The notes: a model not told the origin generated them from the letters alone. A DNA stretch of 64,000 nt from Tricholoma matsutake (GCA_026075535.2 AP026550.1:6200001-6264000); one strand, 5' to 3'. Positions 34,881 to 46,028 are shown, numbered from the stretch's first letter. Translations and numbers: made by a program.

Positions 34881-37430
34881 ATGGCTCCCAAATTAGAACA
34901 TCTCCTGGATTCATCTTGTTATAGTGCTACCTATCCTCGATCTTCAGAACTTGACACCATTCCCCACTCCCCCACTGGCATTATGTCCTTGCAACAACAT
35001 TCCTCACAACACGCCTCTAGATCTCCCTTTACTGCCCTGCCACCCTACTACCCAGGATCCCAGCAGATGCTTTCATTAGAGGCATCCTCTGCCACATTTT
35101 CAGATCTTAATACCATGGACTTGTCTCAATCCATCAGTCTTGTTCTTGCCGAACCCTTCCCACCATATTATCCCATCGCTTTGATGAATAACCTAGGGAT
35201 CGTCCCGACAAATCCCGATATTGTCAAGGGGTTGCCCCATCACTTCCCCCCTCATGTTAACAATGGCATATTCTCCACTCCTATCAAGCAGCGCATAGGG
35301 ACTGCCCATCTTCCAGACGAGCAATCGAAAATTAGTGTTGACAAGCTTACACAGCTTCTTCAAAAGGAGCTTCTAAATGCCCATGTATATGGCAACAACT
35401 TCATTCCCTTTATCTTTCCAAATTGGCTTCTCCCCATCCCTGTGAATTCATCTCTTTTCAAGAAGCTGGTGGCTGCCAAGATCTGGGATCCATATAAAAG
35501 TGAACTCATCCTTAAACCCTCCAGCTACTCTGAAAATCATGTTGCTAAGTGGCTTAATTCTCTCGCAAAAGGGATTGGGAAGTGTTTCCCTGGTCGCGAG
35601 GTTAAGCGGTCTTGGTATGCTGGAAATAAGATGGTCCCTCCAAAGGGCTCTGCCATTGTCCGAAAGCCTGACATTGTCCTTCTAAGGACGACTGATGTTG
35701 CAAAAGTCCTTTCTTCCTGGAACAAAGAAAAGATGCAGTGGGCCATGATCCTTGCCTTAGGTGAAACTACAGCTGAGGCACACTTTCCTTGACAGATGGT
35801 GGACACAGTCGATGGCAAATCTTATATAATGTTTACAGCCCAGCATGACCGTCAGTTTGTCCCTGCCCTTTGCTTTGACAGAAGCGGTTTCTGGTCACTT
35901 ACCGTCACTGACCGCCAAGGTCAACTAGTAACAGGCCCGATATCCATCTGTGGTGCCCATTATGTTGGACTATTTTTACGCATACTTATTGCTCTAATGT
36001 TTGGGCAGGAATCACATCTTGGCCTTGATCCCAATATGATCCATGATAGCAACCACCATATCTCCAGAATTCTTGTTGATGGTGACTCATATTCTGTTAG
36101 GCGAAAAATTTACTCTTTGCAATCACTTCTTGGCTGGGGGACCCAAGTTTGGATTGTTATGAGGGGTGGTACACCATATATTCTCAAAGATGCATGGGTC
36201 CAAGCAAATCGGGTCGAAAATGAGAACCAGCATCTCGAGAAAATATGAGGCATACCTGCTCTCAAGGGCAAAGTGCCTATCCTCGTTGCAGGCAAAGATG
36301 TCTTGATTGATGGTCTCCCTGATACTACTCTTTGGTATTGTGTGGGACTCAGGTTGGAAGATACCCATCGTGTTCACTGTTGCACTTTAACTTCAGATAT
36401 CGGGAATTCCATTACAACCTTCACATCAAAGGCTGAATTCATCAGAGCCATGATTGACATTGTTAGAAGTACATCTGGCAGTAACACCATTTGCTATTGA
36501 TGCTGATTAAAGACCAAGTCCTCACCATTTTATGTCATCAGGCCAACATCCTCCACTGTGACATCAGTCCAAACAACATCATGTTGGTTCGCGACAACGA
36601 TGGAAGAGTACTCCACGTTCTTCTTATTGATTTTGACTACACTTCTATGTCAGAAATGAATAAGGACGGCCCAGATATTGGGGACCATTTCTGGATGGTG
36701 GGCCTCTTCCCCTTTGCTTTATCATCACTGATTCATCCTCCTAATAGGTAACTCCACCCTTTATGGCCATCGAGATTCTGTTGGAAAAGGGTAAAACCTT
36801 CCATCACCACCTTCGACATGATTTAGAGTCTGTCCTCTTTGTCATAATATGGATATGTTCACACATGGAAGGGCCTGAGATCGAATGCAAAGATGTGGCC
36901 CATCTCACCATTCAGAAATGGTCCAATATGGAGTCAGATCTGAGGTCGCTTGGTCATTTAAAACAGGCACACATTGACGATGCAGAATGGACAATTCTAC
37001 CAGAGTTCACAAAGTACTGGGAGGATTTTAAGCCCTTTGTATTGAAACTCATCTGAGCCTTCTTTCCTGAATGCGCCTCCAAACCCAATTCCATTGACCC
37101 AGACACAATGGTGGCAATCCTTGAAGCTGCAGAGAAGCACATTGAAGAGCCCTCGGCACCCAGAGCCTCTGCAGAACCCACAGATGTTGAAACAGAGATG
37201 TACAAGTACAATCTCTTGAAATATGGGAAAGACTACCAGTGAGGTCAAGAGGAAGCACCAAGGAAGTGGATCAAAATCAGTTTGCCAAACACTCAGCCCT
37301 CTTATGCATGTACTCGATTCTCTCATGCCAGTGGTCCCTCTCGCCATTCCTCTCACATTTCCAAACCTAGCAGCTTGTGTAACACCACGTCCGAACCACA
37401 GGGCCACAATTATGGAGCATCCTCTATTTA
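34881..37430 (+). pseudogene. FunK1-type fungal protein kinase carried by the transposon
   Basis: It starts MAPKLEHLLDSS at 34881. The N-terminal FunK1 region includes ENHVAKWLNSLAKGIGKCFP and KPDIVLL, then VDGKSYIMFTAQHDRQFVPA. The kinase core has WVQANRVENENQHLEKI, GLPDTTLWYCVGLRLEDTHR, an intron at 36469-36512, the catalytic loop HCDISPNNIML (HRD-type, Arg replaced by Cys), LIDFDYT (DFG-type), an intron at 36698-36747 and TPPFMAIEILL (activation-segment end). In-frame TGA codons at 35790, 36246, 37054 and 37239 sit where CGA would fit, and reading continues sensibly after each. FunK1 kinases are expanded in mushrooms. Here the gene lies wholly between the transposon termini, so it is cargo. 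As it stands it is a pseudogene. Confidence 0.82.
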
Positions 37431-37706
37431 ATGTGGTCAGACAACTGCTGGTGTATACATGGGAAGGTGTGAACTTGACTTTGATTTATGGAGTTCGTAT
37501 GTAGCCTATGTGTTACATGTCTGTACCCTGTTGTTGTATCAGCTTTCTATGTGGTTATGTTGTCTGTATGTAGTACAAGATATGCATAGTACTACGGTCA
37601 TTATCCCAAAGTTCGCAAGGAGATGATGCTATTGGTAATTATGTAACTCAAATTTGTTGAACAAACAATACCATGACGTGTCTCTTTCACTTCAAACTCC
37701 CTACAA

Positions 37707-39780
37707 TTGTGCATGGCATTTTTGCAGGTTGGGCTGAGGGAGTCCAGAAAGGCCCGCAGCCATAGCCCTTACCTGAGGCCACTGGCTAGGGACAGTTATG
37801 AAGGAAGATATGCTTCATTGTCAGATCAGCCTAGCCTGCCTATGTCCATTATGGAGGACCAGGCCCAAGGCAAATTCTTGGCGCCTTCCATGCATAGCAG
37901 GGTTACTTCCAGGCTTTCTGACTCAGATTCTCATTCTAAGGTGTCTTTAAGGTCCAGGTCAGCCAGTGTGTATATTTCCGAGGTTAGTCTGTTCCATTGT
38001 CTATTCTCCGCATAATGTAACCGACTAGTAGGCAATTCGCCATGGTTGGGGGCGGATGCACACAGCAAGCAATCCCCAGGGTCTATCTTCAGAATCACCC
38101 ATTTCAGATGACTGGGATGGTCTCCAAGAAGAGTTGGAGTCTTTGCAAAGTTTAACCCAGGAGCTCGAGCAAACTAATCAACAGCTCAAAATTGATAAGT
38201 GTGTACTTGAGGCAAAAAATACAACTCTCCAGTGAGTCAAGCATTTCAAATCAACAGTGATGCTGAATTTCCATGAAGGGATGCCTACTCCAAACTCCTT
38301 GACCGAGTAAACAGCCTGAGCGAGAAGAGGAACACAGATGAAATGATGGACGTTGAACTCAACCATAGCAACTTCCCACTCACAAAACACTGGGTGAAGA
38401 GGACATTCATGCAAACTGAAGCTGCTACCCTTCCTCCTGGTGAACGTGGCAAAGGATGTGCAGCACAGGGTGTAAATGTTGCTATGCGGTATGTAGAGGA
38501 CAAGAAAGGGGAATCAGTGGATGGGTATCTAGTGCAGCACATCCGAACATGGGCACGTGGTGTCTTTGTTGAGATCACTGATAGAGGAGTTCTTAGGGCA
38601 AAGTGGGGTGACATGGGTGTTGAGGATCTGAAATATTATCACCAGGAGATGTGCCGAAAATTCCCTATCCTTGCGTTATGCGAGAATAGTTGGAAAGCTG
38701 ATCAGATTGCGATTGATAACTACTCATCCTGGCATGCCTCCTATGCACCAAAAGATGCCATTGTGAACGTCAAACAAGAGAGTGTTACTGACCAAAAATG
38801 TGAATTTGTTCCAAGGTCCACTCTGCAATTTGATGATGAGCCGCCAAAGGAGAAGCCCAAGCTGACTTTCAAGGTAACATTGTGATAAATTCTTCTGCTA
38901 CCTATGCTAAAATGACCTGTATCACAAACAGATTGCGAACACACTGAATCCGCCATCCCTCTCAACTCCGCCTTTGGTAACTCAGGTAACACTGGCACTC
39001 ACAGCATCTCAAATGACTGACGAAACTCCCGCCACTCACTTTCAGCCTTCCGTGGACCCGCTAGCAGTCGCCAAATCTGTAATTCCAACTGAAACACCAC
39101 CTGTAACATCTGAAACAACTGCCATCCAGCTACAATCACCCAATGATAGCTCCATGCCAGCTGTAAAAGGTATTATTGAAGGAGCTTCTGTGGATGCTTG
39201 GCCTGCTATGGAGCTGCCTCCTGCACAATCGACATCCCCTTTGGTAGCCAGTGGCACTGTCGAGAGGTTACCACCTGGTTTGCCAACCTCAGCCTCTGTT
39301 CCGCCAGTGTCCATCATTCCTGATGTGGTGTCACCGGTAGATCTTGTGAACCCGGTGGCTGTTGGAGATGGTCATGTGTATCCTGCGGTGCAGCCTACAT
39401 TGTGTAAGCACCTCTGTAAACTTTGTATTCATATATTGATGCCTCTGTAGTCAATGACAGCATGACAAACATATTAATGGATGCAACAAATAGCTATATG
39501 ACAACTGACCAATCCCAAACCGCATCAAACTCAAATGAACCAGGAAAGAGAGTACTAATGCGGCCATCAAAGGTCATCAATGGGCAGTAAGTGCCATATT
39601 GGTTTTTTTTAATGCTGTCATCTAATTCCGTTTTTCAGCAATGAATGTGCTAGGGAATGGTGCAAGCAAATTAAAGGAACAACCCCAGAATTCAATGAGT
39701 ATTACACTAGCTTGTTAGTGGATGTAAAGGAGGTGAGCAAGCCACCCTGAAGATTGCAGAAATAAATGTAGCTGACGTGA
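37707..39780 (+). pseudogene. Coiled-coil ORF of unknown function carried by the transposon
   Basis: A serine/arginine-rich start (37.72-37.98 kb, KFLAPSMHSRVTSRLSDSDS) is followed by a coiled coil (38.1-38.23 kb, DDWDGLQEELESLQSLTQEL then EQTNQQLKID). The best-preserved block is a 180-codon frame at 38343-38885 (HWVKRTFMQTEAATLPPGER, GAQGVN-like AAQGVNVAMRYVEDKKGES, MCRKFPILALCENSWKADQI, NYSSWH). A Thr/Pro/Val-rich region (38.97-39.45 kb) and a last exon-like segment CAREWCKQIKGTTPEFNEYY (39.65-39.72 kb) follow. I know similar basidiomycete hypothetical proteins but no function. Intron-like gaps and a few stops separate the blocks. It may be a second transposon protein or another cargo gene. 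Confidence 0.55.
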
Positions 39781-40768
39781 CGTTAGAATTGGGAAAAATA
39801 TGCAGCAGATCTTGTAAGTCCCCTTTGTAGTATATCTTTCAGCTATTTCATCAATTGTACAGAAAGCGTGGTTAGGGAAGAATACGTGATAGCTGGATAT
39901 CAGATATTTAGTCGCAGCAGGATAGCAAAGCAATGTATGCAGAAAGAATGCAATACATTTAGATAGGGGTTAGACAGATTTAGATAGCCAATCAATTACA
40001 GTTTTGCAAATCGAGGACCAGTGAATTGACGGAATGTATTTGATGCAATTCGATATAACTCAGCTGTATGACATGTTTTGCAAATCGAGGACTATCGAGG
40101 ACCAGTGAATTGACAGACCACAATTGGTGCAATTCGATGCAACTCAGCTGTGATGTATCAAAATCTGATTTGCATCGAGATCAATTGATTTAAAAAGCTG
40201 ATATTGATGTAAATCCATGGAAATTGGCTAGCCCTGATGGGGTTTTCACTGGGGTTCAACATGACCAATGTGAGCTGAAGAATAAGGTGCAGTGAATTTA
40301 TGATCAGTTCCTCTCGCCTTTAGCCAGGCTTTGACTTCGTGTGACCTGAGTTCACCATTGTCTGTGATGTATGTCTCCACTTGCAGGCCAGTCTCCTTTT
40401 CTCATGCTAGCTCCCATGCCTTGAGTTCAGGAAATGCATCATCCTTATGCTTAAGTGGTATGGACTATGGGTGTGAGGTATAATCATCCACAATATTCAT
40501 GATGTATGAATTCCTGGAATGTGACTTTACATCATGTGGTCCCAAAAGATCTACCCAAACTTTTTCCAACTTTCGCATAGCCCTATGTCCTTCCCCCTCT
40601 GTGCACTTCTTAGGAACAGGTGAGCAGGTCTGTTTTCCAAGGATGGATTTGCATTTAGGAGGTTTAAAGGAGGATTGTGCAGGCATACCAGCGATTGTCC
40701 CCTTTCATGCCATGTCTTGCAAATGGGGTGTAGCACGGGTCACACCGTGGGTAAAATTTCACACACCA

Positions 40769-41830
40769 CTGATGATACTCAACCCAGAAACCCAAACAAA
40801 ACCTACTAGATGGCTTCAGATGGTATAACACAAGTTAGAGGAAGGATGTGAGGCCCTCTAGATGTCACCTGTGAGACCAACCATCAAATAGTCATAAAAA
40901 GACTGCTTGTTGAAGCAATTCAAAGCTAAAAGAATGTGTTTTGTGGAATTTCAGAGAATTTCATGGCTAGATCGATGAATTTGGGGTGCACAAATATGTT
41001 TGGATGCAAGATCAGGGGACTAGACAAGTAGTAGAAGCAAAGCAAAGGCAAATTGAGGGAAACGAGAGCGAAAATAGTGTAATGCGAGGTTTTTTGAGGA
41101 TTTTCAAAGAAGTTTAGTGTAAAACACCAAACTTCAGACTGAATAAGACTAAACTGAACTCTCAAATCACTGCAATCTGGGAGGAAGATGATGACTTTCT
41201 TGTTTTTCTTTGTATCTAGTACATCTTTTTATATAAAATAAAGAAACTATCTAAAAAGGCTAGAGAACATGAGGCAAACATGTGGAAAACTCGAGGCAAA
41301 AGATATTAGAAGTATATCAGAACAATAAAGCAAGACTAGAAAGGGTGAATATAACACATGATGAAGAAATAATAAGAAAGAATAGCTAAAAGTGGACTGT
41401 CCTTGTTATAAATTGCATAAAACATCGGAAACTGCTTCGAGCAGATTGTATGTGTGCACATGCAGTCAAAATGTGTTCAATATACTCGAAATAGTGTCCC
41501 ATGTGTCCAGCATGCATCTGAAGATCATTCAAATAGGAAATACTGTGTCTGAAGATGTTTTTTGAGGTTTGAGGTTTTTCGAAGATTTTCAAAGTTTCTT
41601 TGCCAAGACTTTGTTCAGCCCGAAATCAGTGCGATATTGCTCGAGACTGGTTTGGAACTCATTGACAATGTTCCAAGTGTATATTCTGAGCTGTACAAAG
41701 TGTTCAAAGTCAATTGAAAGTGCAAAAACTGATGTATTGGTGCTCAAACTGCACTGGGGACCTATTACTGCACCTGCACCTGCCAACACTGCACCCATCC
41801 TAACACCACAACTGCAGTGACAGGTTTTTA
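40769..41830. repeat. Dispersed repeat inside the hAT-like element
   Basis: It opens with tgatgatactcaaccc like 4117. It shares words with 4690-4810 (gaacatgaggcaaa, aaaagatat, gatgaagaaataataa, gactgtcctt). The right limit is unclear. Small frames inside are not genes. Confidence 0.45.
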
Positions 41831-42099
41831 CTATGGTCTGTTGTGAAACACTGCAGGTGTGATACCATGTATATACACCGCAGTTTTGACAATATTTTCC
41901 CCTTGTATTTGATGTTCTATGTTGTTAAATATCATGTATTTGTATTGACTAAGTCAGACTAACACCCCATATACATACCTAAGCTACAATTTGAATAATA
42001 CCAAGCCTTATGTTACTTATTCATATGCAAAAAAAAAGACACCCCCACTCGAGAGGAGAGATGGAGGGATTTATTTATTTAATAATTGTATACAATACT

Positions 42100-42960
42100 A
42101 AAAAGAGAAAACCCTGCCCCCATGCAAAACACAGGGGAGGGGGTTGTGATGTGGGTATCATCACCCTATTGTTGTTGTAGTCCCATCATGTCCTCCCCAT
42201 CCTCCATGCTGTCCAGTTGGCCCCACCCTCCCCACTGGCACATTGTCATCATTGTTGTTCCCCTCCCCTTCCTGCTATTGTGGTGGGTGCCTCTCCATCC
42301 TCATGCTTGTGCCTGTCATCTGGCCCTCCCCATTCTCATCTGCCTGTCCCACCATCTCAATGTTGTTGTCCCACTCCCTGTCATCGTCCTCCCCTCATCA
42401 GCGTGTGGTGGTGGTGGTGGTGGCAGCTCCTCATTGCTGCTGCTGCTCCCGTTGCAGCTGGTGGTGGCTGGCTCATCTTCCCCATCCCCATCCCCATCCT
42501 TGTCCTGTCATTGTTCCCCGTTTTCACCCTGCAAGCAGTTGCTCATGGCTGTAGTTGGGGGTGCTGCTGTCATGGGCATATTGTGGGTGTATGGTCTTGC
42601 TACCACCTAACCACCCCATGAGCAGGGGCTTGTGGCAGTGGTGGGGGTGGGTCAGGGGGTGCCAGTCATTGTTGTCAATGGTAAAATCACTATCTAAAGT
42701 CATTTTGGTTAGTAACAGGGAAATGAAAGGAAAAAAACCTGCCTTTTTAGTTTTGCCTCATTGTCACCGTCTGTGTCATTATCATTTGTCCCCCTCTCCG
42801 TCCCTGTACAGTGGCATTGTCATACTGTCTCATTGCTCCCCAAATAAAGACAAACAGGACATGAAGAAAGAACAACTTACCTGGGGCCCAAACAACAATA
42901 AAAGATGTTTGGGCCCATTTTGCACACTTCATGGTGCCAGAGTAGGACCTAAAAAAACTG
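42100..42960. repeat. GC-rich cassette of family A type
   Basis: It has the family A interior words: accctgcaagcagttgctc, ccccatgagcaggggcttg, tggtggtggtggtgg, then aacttacctggggcccaaac. The long plus-strand frames at 42086-42610 and 42217-42621 translate as Cys/Ser/Pro/Trp-rich low complexity and are not coding. Confidence 0.55.
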
Positions 42961-45006
42961 TTAGTTGTGAAATAAGAAAGTAAAATACTTACAAACAATG
43001 ATTTCCTCATCATTTCTTGTGACTGGCATATTCTGTGGCCGGTGACTTAAATAACTGTTAATACCTGTGACACCACCAAAACGGGTACAGTATGTCACAG
43101 GTCCAGCATTTTGGCAACCGTACCCATACCTGTCAAACCTGTGGGCCATTTACCATGGGTTTACCCATACCCATGCTACACCCTACTTGCAAAGCTTGAT
43201 AGTTCACGTGCCCTAGATGATGATGCCAGGTGATAATGTTAGGGGCTGAGTGGATGGCAAAGACATGTTTGGCAGAGGCAGAGTGTAGTAAGAGAGAATA
43301 AAGTTTCTTGTTGGGTGACAGGATGCCTTGGGCTATGTGGGCACCAGTGGACCTATTTGTGATCCAGCATGATGATTCATCAACATGTGCTACAGCATTC
43401 AAATCCTTCATAAGCAAGCTAACTGAGATCAAGCACACCGCCGCATTTGGAACATAGAGTGCATCATGTAAAATGATTGATATGCCTCAGGCAATGCAGA
43501 GTTTGATATCTCCCATGCCAATCACGGAGATAGAAGAACCCCTGATGCCCTGAACTGATCGTGGGGTAATAGCATGAAGTGTGATGAAATCTGATTGATC
43601 AGGAGAAATATGGATAATGGCTCCAGTGTCAACATAAAATGGGTGATCATGGATGGAGATGGGAGTGCATTGGGCTTGGTTGAGTGGGGCAACTGTAAAA
43701 GTGTCTATGGTTACTGGTATAGAATTATCAGTCCAATTGACTGAGGTACGGAACTCCTCCTCGGTCACAAACCAACCTTCATACTCAACTTCCTCAGTAG
43801 TCGTGTGAGGAAGGGGGTTGCTAGCCAGGCCAGCAAATTCTCCCAGAATTGTCTCAGCTGTGTTCAAAGCAGCAGAATCAATCATGACAGTGAATGCATG
43901 ACCGGTGTTGTCCTTCATGGTAACAGGGACCTTTGTGGTAGACTTGGGAGCTCCAGTATTGGACGTCCATTTGTTGTATGCCTGCTTCCTCGCAGCTTTT
44001 GATTCCTCAATTGTACTTCCTTCCATATCACTGCCTTTTGAGATACAATACTCTTTAGTGTGCTGGGGGCATTTACAGTTGCTGCAGATTGTAGTCCTGG
44101 GAGGCCTGACCAGTTTGGAGGTCGCAGCTAGAGCAAGGGAAGGGGATGTATTGGTACATCAGTCATTGTCCTGGAGAGACTGTTCATTTTCCAAAAAGAA
44201 ACAAATATTCTTGGATGTGTATGGTGCAGACGGCATAGATGCAGCAATGTCACAGGAAATAATGGAACGCACATGAGGAAAATGTGAACTGAGGGAATTC
44301 AAAAGTGTGATACAGCATAAGAGGTCAGAGGTAATATCTCCCATAGCAAATGCACACTCAATAAGTGTGCAGATCCATTCAGCTGTTTTGGGGAGAGGTG
44401 TATTCGGTGTGCACTGGATAGTGAGTGCTTTCTGTAATAAAGTGACTTGCCTAACTGGTCCTTCCTTCTGATGATGGTTCTGTAGGATCTCCCAGTTCGT
44501 TTTCACAGATTTCAAAGAATCTCAGAAAGAGTGTTCAGACAATGCTACCCCAGAGGCAATGAAAGTGTATGCGAGGCAGGAATTAGCCTTCCAATTAGAT
44601 AGAGCATGGGGTTTGTTAAAGGTGGGCTCTGGTACTTCACCAGTGACATATTCAAAAAGTCCATTGAGGGACAAAGCGATGCTGATATCCTCCTTCCATT
44701 CTTTGTAGTTGGATTTAAGTTTATTGAGCTTGTCCCCAGAGTATTGAGTGGAAAGCCATATAAGGGAAATGGATGGGGGGTGAGGTTCGGTGGATGCAGT
44801 CATTCTGGCCAGCAAAAATAAAAGACAAAGATGAGATGGTAGGCAAGAGGGAGATTTGACTCGAGCAGGAGACAAAGGGATCTAACATGCACGATGTGTG
44901 CTGATAAGATATTGATTGAACAATTTGATCAAAGAAACACATGACAAGGCACAGAGCAGTCGAGTGGCTAGGCAAGTTATCTATCATCACTATGCGTGAC
45001 AGAAGT

Positions 45007-45017
45007 GGCCCATAACC
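45007..45017 (-). promoter_or_regulatory. Copia 2 primer binding site
   Basis: GGTTATGGGCC lies directly inside the 5' LTR, the same sequence as in Copia 1 and Copia 3. Confidence 0.75.
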
Positions 45018-45298
45018 TATAGAAATCCAACCTAGATAATACACAAATAAGCTATAAATAGTACAGTAAGTGATCTGATCAAAGTGAGCACTAGCAAATC
45101 TACTCACCTCAGTCTGTGTATAATGGACTGAGGTGTCTATGTCTATCTAGTCGAATATATATACCATGAGTATGACAATGGAAAATATGATAAAGAGACT
45201 ATTAGAAAGGAATATGGACAAGGGGAAATACACATCATTGTGTGTGCTATAATTAGCATGACACATCAAAGGGTGCATTCACAGTGTAGATCTCAACA
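45018..45298 (-). repeat. Copia 2 5' LTR
   Basis: 281 bp. It begins TATAGAAATCCAACC and ends GTAGATCTCAACA, then the target duplication TTGCA. It lacks one of the two internal copies of ctagataatacatgaataagct present in the partner LTR. Confidence 0.9.
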
Positions 45299-45304
45299 TT
45301 GCAG

Positions 45305-45711
45305 GCACCAGGGAAAGCTGAAGCTGAGCTTGCAAAGCTCAATGCAGAGGGGCAAATTGATGCTGTGATCACCAACAATAGTGATGTGTGGGCATTTGGT
45401 GCTCAACATGTTATTTAGAGGTATGCCACAGTATGCTCAATTATATCTGATCATACATGGATTGAGAATATGTAATCTTTCTAGCAAACCTGGGAGCCAT
45501 GACCTTGACCAAGTCAAAGTCTACTCTTCTGATGTTATTGAACACAGCAATGTCACAGTGTTCACACAATATCTTAATTGTGCTATGTGCTGGTGGTTAC
45601 TAAGATCAAGGTGTTGTCAGCATTGGAGCATGGACTGCACACAGCCTTGCTAGGTGTGGATATTGTGACATGCTAATTGAAGCAGCACTGGCAGAGAATC
45701 AAGATGTGAAA
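45305..45711 (+). pseudogene. XPG/GEN1-like nuclease, I-domain (decayed)
   Basis: After the acceptor ttgcag (45299-45304) the frame reads APGKAEAELAKLNAEGQIDA then VITNNSDVWAFGAQHVI. This is the XPG I-domain (family pattern APGEAEAELA.L...G.IDAV.TDD.D...FG...V). Further on, HDLDQVKVYSSDVIEH and, after a frameshift, LIVLCAGG followed by GAWTAHSLARCGY match the GGDY...G helix-hairpin-helix entry of GEN1-like proteins. Acidic metal ligands are altered (E to K, D to N) and stops occur. Copia 3 begins at 45712 and the C-terminal part of the nuclease is not found. Confidence 0.78.
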
Positions 45712-45917
45712 TGTTGAATAAGTGATTTCCATGTTAGGTGACACCAACACTGACACCAATTACAGTAGTAATGATGCACCCATGGTTATTAATAGTGGAG
45801 ACTTCTAATTACTGATTGTGATTACCAATCAATGCATCAGTAGATTATATAAATATTTGTTGTACATAGTTTGCAATAATAAGTCCATTATACTCTATCA
45901 AGTCCTCTTTCTCAACA
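45712..45917 (+). repeat. Copia 3 5' LTR
   Basis: 206 bp with perfect 6-bp inverted ends TGTTGA/TCAACA. It contains tatataaatatttgttg (about 45846), a plausible TATA region. The 5 bp before it are TGAAA; a partner duplication is not found. Confidence 0.75.
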
Positions 45918-45928
45918 GGTTATGGGCC
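45918..45928 (+). promoter_or_regulatory. Copia 3 primer binding site
   Basis: GGTTATGGGCC directly follows the LTR, identical to the primer sites of Copia 1 and Copia 2 although this LTR sequence is unrelated. Confidence 0.75.
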
Positions 45929-46028
45929 CTGAGCTTAACTGAATTTTTATGTACACTCATTTTAACACACCAAACCACTTTGCAAAATGACTGACACATT
46001 GAACACACACACAAATGTTTACCAGATG

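Larger units (their letters stand above)
31243..40254 (+). mobile_element. 9.0-kb Tnp2/Plavaka-like DNA transposon carrying a kinase, TSD TTCAA
   Basis: Inverted termini match over about 33 bp: the left end reads CCCCAGTGAAAACCCCATTG then GGGCTAGCC, and the right end in reverse complement reads CCCCAGTGAAAACCCCATCA then GGGCTAGCC. TTCAA flanks both sides (31238-31242 and 40255-40259). It interrupts the integrase of Copia 2, whose frame resumes on either side. Inside, all on the plus strand, are a Tnp2-like transposase, a FunK1-type kinase and a coiled-coil ORF, each decayed. Near the right end, cgaggaccagtgaattgac and caattcgatgcaactcagct words are repeated (40.0-40.15 kb), as expected for subterminal transposase-binding sites. 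Confidence 0.85.
40724..43185. mobile_element. hAT-like element, family B, 2462 bp, TSD CTTGCAAA
   Basis: The left end is TGGGGTGTAGCACGGGT; the right end in reverse complement is TAGGGTGTAGCATGGGTA. The perfect 8-bp duplication CTTGCAAA lies at 40716-40723 and 43186-43193. It splits Copia 2 between the GAG-pre-integrase and integrase parts. Inside are a dispersed repeat shared with 4117-5293 (from about 40769) and a GC-rich cassette (about 42100-42960). I see no transposase. Confidence 0.9.
40255..44803 (-). pseudogene. Copia 2 Gag, protease and integrase N-part (decayed)
   Basis: Gag begins at the ATG 44801-44803 (MTASTEPHPPSISLIWLSTQ) with KLKSNYKEW and ALSLNGLFEY. Then come the zinc knuckle CSNCKCPQHTKEYC near 44.07 kb, the protease motif FYVDTGAIIHISPDQSDF near 43.62 kb, and CWITNRSTGAHIA and WHHHLGHVNYQAL up to 43194, where a hAT-like element intervenes. 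After it, CKSILGKQTCSPVPKKCTEG and KVWVDLLGPHDVKS (40.69-40.54 kb) continue toward the TTCAA duplication at 40255. Stops and frameshifts are present throughout. Confidence 0.88.
28394..45298 (-). mobile_element. Copia 2: Ty1/copia element with nested insertions, TSD TTGCA
   Basis: LTRs at 28394-28728 and 45018-45298 are flanked by the same 5-mer TTGCA (28389-28393 and 45299-45303). The coding strand is minus. The element is swollen to about 16.9 kb by a 9-kb Tnp2-type transposon (31243-40254) and a hAT-like element (40724-43185). It landed at the 3' end of an intron of the XPG-like gene. Confidence 0.93.

Noticed and set aside
42086..42621. Long overlapping plus-strand frames (174 and 134 codons)
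   Set aside because: Same GC-rich cassette as above; composition follows the repeat, with several frames open at once.
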